This document shows positions 45,853 to 58,050 of a stretch of DNA of 64,000 nt, one piece after another (positions within the stretch are counted from its first letter, which is position 1; each line of letters starts with the position of its first letter). The DNA is from Bryoerythrophyllum caledonicum. Its lineage: Eukaryota; Streptophyta; Bryopsida; Pottiales; Pottiaceae. The stretch lies in assembly GCA_963971425.1 (NCBI GenBank), contig OZ020515.1:17500291-17564290 (forward strand). The letters are read 5' to 3'. A program made the translations under genes and the position numbers. The notes beneath the pieces were generated by a model, which had not been told where the DNA came from, made no database searches, and saw only the letters and a list, made by a program, of their open reading frames with translations.

Positions 45853-46701
45853 TTAACCCCTAAAGTCGAAAGCCCTCAAAACTGCCAAAAACCCTCAAAA
45901 CTGCCCTCTTTCAATGCAAGGTGAAAATTTTAAACTTTTGACAAATTTTCGAGTATGTAACCGTAAGATCTAGTACCTAACTTGTACATGTACATGCATA
46001 CCGAATCTTAGATTCAAACTCCTCTCCATTTGTGAGATCGTAATGTTCAAAGTTGAAAAAAAAGACTTTTTCCTTGTTGTAGAATGGAAAACTAATGTTT
46101 TGGGGGCCAAAAAAACCAATTTTGAAAGGAAATTTGACATGTGGCTCTTCAAATTCTTGTTCCTATGTGAGTAAGGAATATGTCCATATAATTTTTACCC
46201 TCATAGGACCTATAAAACCTAAAGAAATGCTTAATTTTTCACAAGGAGGTATGCTGAAATACAAATACAAATGCCCATTTTCAACAATTAAAAAGGCATG
46301 CAAAAAATTATCTGATTGAAAATCCAAACGGTGAGATCATGCTTTACTACCTCTTTTACATGTAAGAAAAACAAAATTCGAAAAAAAATAAAATCTCAAT
46401 TTTTGGTGAATTTTTGAAGTTACTGCGATCTAATTGATTTTGGGCAGATTTTGAGAATAATTGAGCATATACCGCAGTTCTGGGCAGATTTCAGCATGCC
46501 CTAACAGTGTTTTCAAACTTTGACCGTGAATATCTCCTAAAGTATGAGGAATTTTGAAGCATGAATGGTGTCATTTTACAGGTCTGGGAAAACTCTACAA
46601 CCTTCCACAAAAGTAACTTCATACGATCTAAACTTAGTAACTGAGAGCCTGACCAGAGTCAGATCGACCACATTCTGGTCGATTTCGACTTTAGGGGTTA
46701 A
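45853..46701. mobile_element. TTAA-flanked element T4, perfect ends
   Basis: TTAA at 45853-45856 and 46698-46701 bracket 841 bp. The inner ends are perfect 15-bp inverted repeats, CCCCTAAAGTCGAAA. The interior is AT-rich with no transposase. Best example of the TTAA-type group in this window, and probably the youngest given its intact ends. Confidence 0.65.
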
Positions 46702-47240
46702 TGATAAAAAGAGGATTGCTATCTAAATGGTGAGCGGTGAGCATTGAGCAATCAAGTTTAGGGTTAAGGATTAAGGGTTTAGGGTTTATAATTTTAGGTT
46801 TTATGGTTTAGTAATAGGTAACACTCTCATACTTTTCGAAGAAAAATACAAAATAATTATTTTTCTCCTCTTTTGTTTTTACTCACCGCTCACGAGATAG
46901 CATCCCTGCAATATTCTCGGGCTCTACCCTGGAGCAAGCTATAGCTCTCCTATGGTACCCAAGTCCTCAAAAAGTTGGCTAGTAGCGCTCCATATCTTAT
47001 GGCACAACAAAAAGCCTTGCATATACACATGAATTTAAACCTAACTAACCACCTTCTTATCTATGTCCACAACTCCATCGTCTTAACTTTTCCCAACAAC
47101 ATTTCAATGAACATCCTTTCTCTCAAAATTTACTCACATGATCCAAACAAGTCACATCCTCTAGAAGGTGCCTTCAAACACCACAACCACCGGAATCCAC
47201 ACATCCACACATATTTCTCCCAAAAACATAGACTCATCTA
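46702..47240. other. Spacer with a degenerate telomere-like run
   Basis: 46740-46812 contains TTTAGGG-like words (AAGGGTTTAGGGTTTATAAT). Otherwise there is nothing recognised. Confidence 0.35.
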
Positions 47241-48879
47241 CCTCTCTTTGTCACTATCGTAAGTTACTTCATATACGATACCCGGCAAGGAAGTCGTGTA
47301 CATCGAACTGAACTCTAAAGCCAATTCTACGGTCAACTTCGTCAAAAGTTTCAAACTCGTGCCCACCCGTCCCCGCCACTCAGAGCCCGCCACGTCACCA
47401 TACAGGGCCACCACGGTCAGACCCTTCCCGAGCCTGGTCAACCCGTTCCCATGTTCCCAAGACCCGACGTTCTCCATCGATTCCGACAGTTCCCATCCAT
47501 ATTCATCCTCCGTTCCCACTGTCCTCGTTCCCCATCCCAGAACGTTCTTCAAGATTGTGTTCACACGTACCCAAAACGTTCCCAGTCACGTTCCCAATGC
47601 GTATGTTATCTCAGGAAGATGGTTACGTTCTCATGACGTTCTTCTAGAGGTCTTTCACGTTCTCATGTTCCCAGGGAGTGTTCCCTTCTGCTGTGAAGCC
47701 GGCATCTCGACGGCGAGGAACTTGTGCAGCTCGGTGCACGGCGATGGTGCCATCGGAACTTTCTGCTGTTTCTAGTCTCCGACCGAGGTTGCAGCTGTGA
47801 GCGGAGTTCCGGGGTTGCGTTGTCGGACGCGACGCGGCCGGCGAATCGTTGATGGGTGGACCGATACAACAACTGTAGTGTTTTTTTTTTTTTTTTTTTG
47901 AGTTGGACCGATACAACTGTAGTGTTTTTTTTTCTAGTTGAGATTTGCAGGAGGTTCAAGGTTGTTTCGTACGTTGTCGTCATCGACGTACCGGTTTTTT
48001 CGTTTGTGCGGGACGACGTCTTCGGCGGATATTCAACTGGGATATTGTTATACCGAGTACAGGTTACTGTAGAAGTTTGCAGCTGGGCGGTGTCGTTGCT
48101 GCATGTGCGTCGTCGTTCCAGTTAAGTTGGATCAGGCTAGTTTTCGGCGACCCGGGAGGTTTGAGGAGGTAGCCTAGCATGTGATCGATGGATTCTTGAA
48201 GCTCTTTGCGGGCTAGGAGCGGAGTGATCGGCGATTAGTGATCACATCGGCTAGTCTAGTATGCAGTAGTTCTGTGTGTTGTCTGTGAAGGCGTCGTGAT
48301 TCGGGCAGTTTATCATCGTAGTTATGATCCAACTTGGTGAGTAGCAGGAAGTCTGGTTGATTTGTGGGGACAGTGCGTCTGAGCTGCTTACCATGAGGTT
48401 TTTGTACGGTGCATGGAAATTTCGATGATATCATGACGTACGCGGAGGCTGAAGGAATGCAGCTTGTCACTGGCTTATGATTCAACTGGCAATAAGAACC
48501 GTCATACGGTCCTGTAGCGGTCGGAGGTGGAGGACAGCTTTACAGCAGCCCAAGTTGTTGGAATCGATACTCACAACGTGGTATGGACCCCGAATCGCAT
48601 CGTCGTCATCACCACGTCCCCTTGAGGCCGACGACGGCGGGACAGTATCAGCTGGACGACTAGTGAACAATCTCGGTGCCGAATTCATCACTCGATCGTG
48701 ATCCGCCATGGATGGTCCGGACGGTACCCGCGACGTCCATCCTGAGGTAATTCCGAACCATGATCTCGCCTCCGCTTTTGATTTCGCTGCGGGACCCATT
48801 CCAAGGACACGACTGTGGCGTTACTTTCCAATTCCTGGATTAAAAAAAGGTAGAAGTCAGGACAGCACTTGAGGGTCCG
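47241..48879 (+). promoter_or_regulatory. Upstream region of the HAK/KUP gene
   Basis: GC-richer than the preceding spacer. 47400-47690 holds about a dozen ACGTTC or GTTCCC words. At 47865-47937 the phrase GGACCGATACAACxxCTGTAGTG is duplicated, each copy followed by a T-run. No protein family is recognised; frames here are not convincing. It probably contains promoter and leader sequence of the gene starting at 48880. Confidence 0.35.
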
Positions 48880-51800
48880 ATGGCTTTCTCCAAGACGACG
48901 AATCATGTTGGTTGTGAGTCGCAGGTACCGCCCAAGGCGTCTTCTATTACGGTCATGATGATGCTGGCTTACCAGAGCTTTGGAGTGGTGTACGGCGATC
49001 TAAGCGTGTCCCCGCTCTACGTCTTCCAGAACACCTTTTCAGGCGACCTACGGGACAATGTCTCCGAGGACCAGATATATGGCGTGCTGTCGCTCGTCTT
49101 CTGGACCTTGACGTTGGTGCCCGTCATCAAGTACGCTCTCATCGTCCTAAGCGCTGACGACAATGGGGAAGGTAGATGACATGTTCATTTCTCGGGGGGA
49201 AGAAACGGTATTGATTTCTTGTGTAATAACAACTGTGGCGAGATTCTTTCAGGCGGTACATTTGCGCTCTACTCTTTGCTATGCCGCCACGCGAAACTGA
49301 GCCTGATACTCAACCAACAGACAGCAGACAGAGAGGTGTCCACTTACAAGCTAGTAGAGCCCCCGGACACAAGACGAGGGGAGCAAGTGCGCATGCTTCT
49401 CGAGAAGCACCGATGTCTCAGAACGGGGCTTCTCATCATCGTCCTGCTCGGCACTTCCATGGTGATCGGCGATGGCGTTCTCACCCCTTCCATCTCAGGT
49501 ACTACGGCTCGCATGCAAAACTATTTATCATCTTCACCGAAGATTCTCATGGATTTTTTTCATTGCTGCAGTTTTGTCAGCCATTTCCGGGATTTCGGTT
49601 GCGGCGCCGCACCTACACCAGAGTGAGTCTCATAGCACCTCCTTCTCACTCAACCAGCAGAGGTTTGTTGTGGTCATGGGAGAGATGAACCTAGTACCGC
49701 AGCCCGAACTTTTGGATATTGTCAGCTCGGGATGTTGTCATCTCTGATGTGGACGTTGTGATCGCAGACGTGGTGGTTATAGTGTCGTGCTGCATTTTGG
49801 TGCTCCTCTTCGCACTTCAGCACATCGGCACTCGCCGCATCTCGTTCCTGTTCGCGCCGGTGGTGCTTGCGTGGCTCTTCTGTAACTGCAGCGTGGGGCT
49901 GTACAACCTCGTCGCGTTCAACCCCGGGATCGTGCGCGCTCTCTCGCCCTACTACATCTATAAATTCTTCAAGGTTTCCAAAAAAGATGGCTGGATTTCT
50001 CTCGGCGGGGTTCTCCTCTGCGTCACAGGTCTCGCATCTTCACAGTAAAAACCCTAGCTTACATGATTCGGGAGACACCTCGTATTTATCACGGTGCTTT
50101 CCGTCATGCAGGGTCGGAGGCGATGTATGCCGACTTGGGACATTTTTCTCGGAGATCCATCAAGGTCATTTCCTCACAAGCAGTTGTGTTTGAAAGGTTC
50201 AAAAACAGGGTCTAACCCATTGTTTTGCAATTGGCTGCAGGTTGCATTTACATGCGTTGTGTACCCTAGTCTCACGCTGGGGTACATTGGCCAGGCTGCT
50301 TATCTATCGAAGAACTTCAACCGGGTTGACCATGGCTTCTTCCACTCCATCCCAAGTAAGCCCAAGACCTACGGAATCCATCGTTTTCTTTGTTTACGCG
50401 CCGAACTGATACAGGGTTTGTGTGTTCGCAGAGCCTGTGTTCTGGCCCGTCTTTGTCATAGGTGGGTTGTTCTTCTCTTCACTGTACTTCGGTTGATTGG
50501 TTCTATTGGTCTTCACCTGATTGTGGTTGTTGTTTGTTGCAGGGACAATGGCGTCGATCGTGGGGAGCCAAGCCGTCATCTCTGCGACATTCTCCATCAT
50601 CAAGCAATGCCAGGCGCTTGGTTGCTTCCCATGGGTGAAAGTGGTGCACACGTCACACACAATACACGGGCAAATCTACATTCCGGAAGTGAATTGGATC
50701 ATGTTAGCCCTCTGCTTGGGTGTTACAGTTGGATTCCAAAACACGATCGACATCGGCAATGCGTATGGTAAGTTTTAACGACAGCTTGCTTGTTGTAGAA
50801 ACCTTTGCTGAGAATAGTGGACATTATGATTTGCAGGGATTGCGGTGATCATGGTGATGCTGGTGACCACATTCTTGACAGCGCTTGTCATAATCGTCGT
50901 ATGGCAACGGAGCATCGCGCTGGCGCTTCTCTTCTTCCTCATTTTTGGCTCCGTGGAGTCTTTTTACTTATCATCAGCTCTCTTCAAAGTGCCGCAGGGA
51001 GGTTGGGTTCCCCTTGTTCTGGCTGGCATAGTCATGACCATTATGTACGTCTGGCATTACGGCACAACTCTCAAGTACAAGTTCGACCTGCAAAACAAGG
51101 TGTCCATGAAGTGGCTGCTCGCCCTCGGCCCCAGCCTCGGCATCGTTCGCGTGCCTGGCGTTGGGCTGATCTACACCGACCTCGTCACCGGCGTGCCCGC
51201 CATTTTCTCCCATTTTGTCACCAATCTGCCAGCCTTCCACCGGATCCTGGTGTTTGTTTGCATGAAATCCGTGCCGGTCCCCTATGTTCCTACCAATGAA
51301 CGCTTCTTGATCGGCCGTGTGGGTCCGAAAGATTACCGCATGTACAGGTGAGCTCCGCCACTTCTATCACTCTTTTTCTCATGTCTGCTTCTGATACCAT
51401 GTGATTGAAAGTTTGAGCTCTGTGCAGGTGTATTGTGAGGCGTGGATATAAGGATGCAACGGGAGACGACACCGAGTTTGAGAATCAGGTCGTCTCTAGC
51501 CTTGAGGAGTTCATCAAAACCGAGTCCTCCTCGGCTCCTTGGATCCCTTCCAGCAGCGAAATGTCGGTGGACGGTCGCATGGCGGTCAATGGCAACTTCG
51601 CATCCATCAATTCTCTCTCTCTGAGTTCCCTTTCAGACTCACCTTGCAGTGAAAGGCCGGCGGGGATGATGCACCGAGATAGCTCGGAGGTGAGTTCCTA
51701 ATCTCCTTCCATCACATGAAATTTCTCAACAAAGAAATGAAGTAGCCTATTGGCAGGTACCATGACCATATTATTAAACGATTGTGTATCTGTATGTTAG

Positions 51801-52545
51801 ACTGATTGCACTCTTTCTTTTCTGACATTCTAACAGAGCTATTCGTCTATCCATAGCTCTCTACTCTTTCTGTTTGGCCTAGAATTGTCACATGAGGTAG
51901 TGTAGTTGCGTTCCTCTTCGCTTGGAGAGTACAAACGTAGCAATGAGAAATCATGGGAGACCGTAAAAACTAGTCATGGAAGAGTTTTGGGTCACCGCAA
52001 GATGAGTGCTCCAAGAGAGTGTTTTTTTTTAATCTCAGCTGAATTTCTTCAAAGAGAGCATAAAATCACATAACTAAGTTCAGTTAGCTTCAAACCTCAC
52101 TGCTAGCAAGGGCCGTGACGTCTTCCTGGTGTGACATGCCTTCAGTAACAGAGTTTCTCTCATTTTGTAGCCCTTGGAGGACACCGCCACCTCGCTCCAC
52201 ACAGGGCGTAAGAAGCAGGTGCAATTCGACGTTCCCATAGTGATCCAGAGCGACGACATCGACAGCGACGTGGATGGGATGAACGGCACGCATGACAACG
52301 AGGTGGCGGACGTGAGCTCCGAGGTGCGGAAGGAGCTGGTCGACCTGATGAGCGCCAAAGAGGCCGGCGTGGCGTACGTGATCAGCCACTCGTACGTGAA
52401 GGCGACGAATCAGTCGTCGTGGGTGAAGCGCGTCGCCATCGACTTCGTGTTCCAGTTTTTGCGCACCAACTGCCGCGAGCCGTCCACGGCTCTGCACATC
52501 CCCCACATGAGCCTCATCGAAGTGGGCATGGTATACTACGTGTAG
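48880..52545 (+). CDS. HAK/KUP/KT family potassium transporter
   Basis: Membrane K+ uptake transporter. Eleven exons: 48880-49171, 49253-49498, 49572-49622, 49768-50028, 50112-50164, 50241-50355, 50432-50461, 50543-50767, 50837-51347, 51428-51689, 52171-52545. All junctions are GT-AG and in phase, giving 806 aa, normal for the family. The signature [15 protein letters not shown] (residues 35-49) is the first membrane segment; others include [51 protein letters not shown] and [16 protein letters not shown]. About twelve hydrophobic segments end near residue 500, followed by a cytosolic tail with a Ser-rich linker (about 630-680). The family usually has GDLGTSPLY where this has GDLSVSPLY. The protein ends ...IEVGMVYYV. 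An 84-bp tandem array follows directly. Confidence 0.93.
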
Positions 52546-52559
52546 GTAACTTACAATCT

Positions 52560-53165
52560 CTCCACAAGAGTCTCATGCTGTAAACATGGAGAGGTTCCAA
52601 TGAATGTTATGTCATTAGAGGTGATGCTAAAATATTACTAGAATCATTCGCGGTGAGTCTCATGCTGTAAACATCGAGAGGTTACAATGAGTGTTATGTC
52701 ATTACAAGTGATGCTGTAATATCACTATCATTCGCGGCAAGTCTCGTGCTGTAAATATGGAGAGGTTACAATGAATGTTATGTCATTAGAGGTGATGTTG
52801 TAATATTACTAGTATCGTTCGCGGTGAGTCTCATGCTGTAAACGTGGAGAGGTTACAATGAGTGTTATGTCATTAGAGGTGACGTTGTGATATTACTAGC
52901 ATTCGCGGTGAGTGTTGTGTTGTAAACATGGAGAGGTTACAATGAGTGTTATGTCATTAGAGGTGACGCTGTAATATTACTAGTATCGTTCGCGGTGAGT
53001 CTCATACTGTAAACATCGAGAGGTTACAATGAGTGTTATGTCATTAGAGGTGACGCTGTAATATTACTATCGTTTGCGGTGAGTCTCATGCTGTAAACAT
53101 CGAGAGGTTACAATGGATGTTTTGTCATTAGAGGTGACGCTGTAATATTACTATCATTTGCGGTG
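52560..53165 (+). repeat. 84-bp tandem array after the HAK/KUP gene
   Basis: Seven units of about 83-87 bp, each with GTGAGTCTCATGCTGTAAAC, GAGAGGTTACAATGAGTGTT and ATGTCATTAGAGGTGA words. They begin about 15 bp after the stop codon, so the array probably forms much of the 3' untranslated region. Units differ by a few bases and small indels. Confidence 0.85.
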
Positions 53166-54060
53166 AAATGTACAGTTCCCTTCAATAAAGATATGTAGCA
53201 ACAAAAAAATTGCCAGAACTATGAGAAAGCTACAAATTTGACTTGCCACTACAATCTCAAAAGAGCTTCAAATCCAAAACTAGAAAGTGCATTGGAAAGG
53301 TAGTAAAGTCTACACTCATGTCCACTAAATTCTTTTTTGACAAAATTGTAAGATTACACAACAATAGATATTTTATTAGCAAACTAGGTACCACCTAGTG
53401 TGCCTGTCATAACAACCATCTTACGGAAAGGCATGCTAAAGATGAGAGTGTCTATTCTCTTCACTCACACCTTCCCATACTCGTTGAATGGTTTTGATCA
53501 ATTCTTCTTTATTCTTTGGTGGATCCTCTTTTTGCACACAGTCTTTTACAATCTTCTAGAGGTTCTCAATAAGGTAGATAGATACCGTCCCCTTTTGTAA
53601 ATGGATGTAGTTAACAAAAGCCATTAAGTACATCTTATTTTATGCACAATGACCCTAACACCTTACACTCATGGAAGATGGCGCTCCAATGCATCAGAAT
53701 AGGCAATTAAGGCTTTGGAGAAAGGCCTATTATATGAGCAAGCTAGAATGGCTTGCAAAGTTCTGTACAAAATGAGGTCCTAGTGAAGGATACATAATAA
53801 TTGATCAAAATCATTCAATAAGCATGGAAAGACATGGGTGGAGAGATTATAGAAATTCTCATTTCTGCATGGCTATATGTATTGTGCATGCTATGAATGC
53901 TTGAGGCGGACACACCTCTAGATGGAAGCTAGTGTATTGATAAAAATCTATTGTTATGCGATCTTACATCTTTGTCAAGAAATTTTTTGGTGACACGAAA
54001 GTACACTCCACTACCTTCCCAATGCACTTCATGGTTGTGAATTTGAAGCTTAAGGGGATT

Positions 54061-54062
<2 letters not shown>
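53166..54062. other. Spacer, repeat-like
   Basis: AT-rich, with short frames of no recognised family. Confidence 0.35.
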
Positions 54063-54092
<30 letters not shown>

Positions 54093-54239
54093 AAGAAGAA
54101 GAAGAAGAAGAAGAAGAAGAAGAAGAAGAAGAAGAAGAAGAAGAAGAAGAAGAAGAAGAAGAAGAAGAAGAAGAAGAAGAAGAAGAAGAAGAAGAAGAAG
54201 AAGAAGAAGAAGAAGAAGAAGAAGAAGAAGAAGAAGAAG

Positions 54240-54268
<29 letters not shown>
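54063..54268 (+). repeat. (AAG)n microsatellite, about 68 units
   Basis: Uninterrupted AAG/GAA triplets over about 206 bp. The poly-Arg, poly-Ser and poly-Phe frames through it are artefacts. Confidence 0.98.
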
Positions 54269-54270
<2 letters not shown>

Positions 54271-54337
54271 TGTCGAAGTCATCGGCCATACTTAGAAACT
54301 GGAACCAAACAAAATCATTTGTTGCCATCAAGGATGA

Positions 54338-54880
54338 ATGTTATATCCACCGAATAGTACAATCGATTCGGTGGATTACAATTGGCCGAAGATTCCAGGT
54401 CAATTTGACATGGCAGCCCATTGTGCAGACGCATACAGAAGTTTCTGTGAAGAACACAAAACTCACACAGATCTGGTATGTTTTTGTGCTGCCATTTTTT
54501 GTAAATTTTTGGTGAAGATGTGTGGTGAATTTGGGGTGGTGATCAACGTCAACCAATATGACTCGGCCAACCCCGAATTTCACCTGGATGTCAAGCTGCG
54601 CTATCACCTCTCCTGATGGAAGCGGATCATCGAAGTGATGGCCATGACTCACTTCCTCTACGGATCAAATGGATGCTTTGTGAACGAGTTCACGACCACC
54701 AAGATTGCTCTCGACAAGTGGCTCAAGCGGCAAGAGCTGGAGATGACAACACCATTCCGAGAAAACGAGCAAGTGAAGAAGGAGGTCGGCAGACTCAAGG
54801 CTATCGAGTTGAAGAGGGAGCAGCGCGAGCGAGCCAACTTGCGTAACGTGGGGCGTAGGTTCAACTACGACAGACAGTGA
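54338..54880 (+). pseudogene. Unidentified repeat-type protein remnant
   Basis: One plus-strand frame, read in two blocks, with good coding character: a first block around FDMAAHCADAYRSFCEEHKT, and a charged C-terminal block ELKREQRERANLRNVGRRFN. I do not recognise a family. Its place among repeats suggests a decayed mobile-element protein, apparently lightly broken. Confidence 0.35.
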
Positions 54881-54884
54881 AACT

Positions 54885-56230
54885 ACATCAACTAGATTTA
54901 CTAACTTGCCCGGAGTCAAGTTGATTAAAGTCGGGAGCTATGTAGTAGTAACTTTTTCAAATTGATGTAGTTTATGCTATTTTGGTGTGAATAGAGTGGA
55001 TTTACTTGAATTAGGTTCGATCATGTGAATATGAATCAAATAGATGTATGAAGTAGTTTTGGTAGTTAGGATGTAAACCACCATTATATAACCACCTAGA
55101 ACTATAAGAGAAGAAGAGGAGGACAAAGGAAACACTACACACTTAGTTTTGAGGGATTACATTTTACAGTGTTAGTCATCATCTTAGCTTGATCTACTTG
55201 ATCATATTTTGCCATTGATTAGATTCTCGTTATGACTGTATAGTGTTAGTGGTTATGTTCTGATCATATCAACTGGATTCACTATGCACATGTACTATCA
55301 AATTGATGCGTGATCAACTGGATAAGTTGGATTATTGGAGTTGTCTGGTCTCACCTGTAACACATCAACTGGATTTGCTAACGTGCATACACTCTAACTG
55401 CGGAAATCTACTTGATACGGAGTTCAGGGTTAAGGGGGTATGTGGAGTCATAGTTGGGGAGGTTGTTAAGGGAGTCCAGAGTTAAAGTTATCAACTGGAT
55501 GAGAGAGAGTGAGAGATTCATTTGATAAGGAAGTCCAAAAGAAGGCCAAGGTTGCTTGGGAATTACAGCCGTGATTATCTACTGGAATTAAATAAGTTAA
55601 TTGTAGAGATGACGATCCTACAATAGCTAAGACTTGAGTTTTCTATCAATTGTACGTAAGTGTAGGTTACTAAGTGTGAGAGTAATATACATGCTTCAAA
55701 TTATAACATAGAAATACAAAGTCATCCGAAAATGTGAATGCTTGGTTGAATTATGTTTCACTGGATAATGTGTTCGGCCAACCATATCCACTAGATGATT
55801 TACTGAATGATTTGACATACAAAACCATTAATTCAATTAAGAATAATCTACTTGATAGGAGGTATGCGCAACCTTCATTCAAGAGAATATTATAACTATA
55901 ATTAGAATTAATTGAGTCTTTATAATTAAGGAAGATCAGGATGGTAAATTGATGTGTGAGAATCCATGAATTGTGATCAAGACATTTGACATACATAAGG
56001 TCTCAAGGGAGGATTGAGATCAAATTACAAGAAGTAAAGATGGAGTAAAGAGGAACGGGAGAATTGCATGAGTTAAGTATCAAAACCCTAATTTCAATTA
56101 CGCAAAACGGTATAATACCATTCATAATATGGACTAAGGTAAAGGAATTTACAATGTTGTGACTATCAAATTGATCATGGATACATCAACTGGATACTAA
56201 CGTTACTATCAATTTGATTGGATTAAGAGT
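54885..56230. repeat. Region dense in an ATCAACTGGAT-like motif
   Basis: Variants of ATC(A/T)ACT(G/T)GAT occur about a dozen times over 1.35 kb, for example near 54888, 55193, 55268, 55311, 55363, 55408, 55488, 55846 and 56186, with looser forms between. The motif is nearly palindromic. There is no fixed spacing, so it is not a simple tandem array. No gene is seen in the stretch. Confidence 0.5.
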
Positions 56231-56417
56231 GTTCCCGGAATAATAATTAATTCCTTAAAGAAGTATCCTTTGGGTTAATTCAATAATAAACACAATTACA
56301 ACCTTCATGTGACCTTAAGCTACTTATACATTATACGAAAAGATCCATTCCCCATAGAAGTTCATAGAATTGAATTGCATGGAGTGATTTTGAAGAGTTC
56401 AATGAAAGATCAAATTT

Positions 56418-57695
56418 CTATACTACATTAGCATAGGCCTCCTCGACCTTAACGGTCTGCTCCACCATGAAGGCAATCACCCTCTTGCTGGAAATATGGC
56501 CATCTCTCTCCAACTTGGCATCAAACATCTTGGCCTTCATCACCGCATCCGCCAGGAAGTATAATGCCTCCTCCACCTCCTGTAACCCCGCTACCGAGGC
56601 ATTGGCTTGGAGAAGAGCCTCCTTGCAACTCTTCTCCACCTCCAATGCCCGGCTCTTCATCTTTGTCATGTCAAGAGTGAGCCGGTTGACCTTCTGCTCC
56701 ATGATGCGGAGATCACCCGCTCCTCCAATCTTCTCCTTGACTGTGGCAATCAGTCCTTCGCACAGAGGATTGCCCACCAAGCTGCTCACATGTCCCAAAG
56801 TCCTATCCACATCGTCCACATACACACGAAGAACCTCTATCAACTCGGATGCCCGATAAGTCTTACCTCCGAGTTGAACTGGTCCGGTAGCCGCGGCACG
56901 GACTGTAGCTCGTGTCCGTGTGGAAGGTGCTCCTCTCTGCCTCTGTCTCTAACGCTTGGAGGGTGGTAGAGCTTCGTCCTCTGACTACGATGAGCTGCTC
57001 TGTCCTTCCGATCTTGGCTCAGGATCTGACTCCATTCCTTCAAACTTCATCATCATAAGTTGAGTTCCATACGCCATGGCCTCCTCCGGAATGGTCTCCT
57101 TGAAGTGATGATAGAGGTGGATCGAGAAAGAGCAGATGGGTGAGCGCTTGGTGCTGTTGGCACCCTTTGTCAATCTGAGCACCACGTCTTTGACAATGAT
57201 GGCCCAGTTTACCACCCTTTCTCCAAGATAGGAACCATACAGGGTGTTAGCAAGGGTGATTGTGACTCCGGTGGGTTTCTCAAGCTCTAAGATTGGTACA
57301 ACGAATGAGAAGACCCGCTTGGCTCTAGGGTCCAGACAATCCTGCAATGCATAACCATTCTTGACATCCTTGGTGCCGAAACGTCCATTAGTATATTCTT
57401 CCTTCTTCATGCTTGTCCATCCTGCTCTGTGTCGTGGAAACACGTACATTTCTTGCCACCTATCCATTGTCCACCAATTCGGGCAAGCCCGGATGCTATC
57501 CCCTTTGGATTCCGGTAATGGATCCTGCCGTATCTCTTGCACGGTTGAATACACACAAAAGCTCCAACAAAACTCAAGGAGAGAGAGACATCTCATACGG
57601 AGGGGATTCTCCTTGAGCTCGGTGAGTTCAAGAAGATCCTTGGGAAAGACAGGGGAAATATCCTTAGCCATGGAAGACACCAGGTTGGAGACCAT
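56418..57695 (-). pseudogene. Unidentified repeat-type protein, decayed
   Basis: Minus-strand coding character runs through two main blocks, 57695-56985 and 56843-56418, that lie in the same frame. The N-terminal block contains LLEFCWSFCVYSTVQEIRQ, NWWTMDRWQEMYVFPRHRAG and a helical FKETIPEEAMAYGTQLMMMK. The C-terminal block is a likely coiled coil (NRLTLDMTKMKSRALEVEKS). No enzyme motif is visible. It resembles the structural proteins that plant repeats often carry, but I cannot assign it. It seems to have only a few breaks. Confidence 0.4.
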
Positions 57696-57721
57696 TCTTC
57701 TAGCCTCGATCCTTCCTACCG

Positions 57722-57845
57722 TTCCTCGCCTTGGTCGTTCCGGGCTCCGCCTACTCGGATGCAGCAGCTCCTCGCCTTGGTCGTTCCGGGCTCCGCCTGC
57801 TCGGATGCAACAGCTCCTTGCCTTCGTCGTTCCGAGCTTCGCCTA
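57722..57845 (+). repeat. Short tandem repeat, ~55-bp unit
   Basis: The phrase CTCGCCTTGGTCGTTCCGGG plus a following CTCCGCCTxCTCGGATGCA occurs twice, with a third diverged copy. It lies just upstream (minus strand) of the reading frame that starts at 57695. Confidence 0.65.
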
Positions 57846-57849
57846 TAAG

Positions 57850-58050
57850 ATATTTAATTGAAATAATTTATATAACTAATTATAAATTAATAATTATAAT
57901 ATATTATAATCTAAATTATAATATAATATAATAATTAATTATATAATATAATTATATATAATTATATTAATATAATGTTTTAAATTAATATTATATTATT
58001 TAATAATTATATATTATTCATTAATATTATAGTATTTAATAAATTAAATA
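57850..58050. repeat. Nearly pure AT tract
   Basis: About 190 bp made almost only of A and T (TATAATATAATAATTAATTA type). It is followed by a short tandem run of TTTGGAATAGAAAGTxTAC units at about 58140-58215. Confidence 0.8.

Noticed and set aside
47296-47775. 159-aa plus-strand frame upstream of the transporter
   Set aside because: Composition follows the ACGTTC-rich repeats; no domain, no splice context, not convincing as a gene.
53929-54357. Long poly-Arg, poly-Ser and poly-Phe reading frames on both strands
   Set aside because: They are translations of the AAG microsatellite; any frame through a pure triplet repeat stays open.
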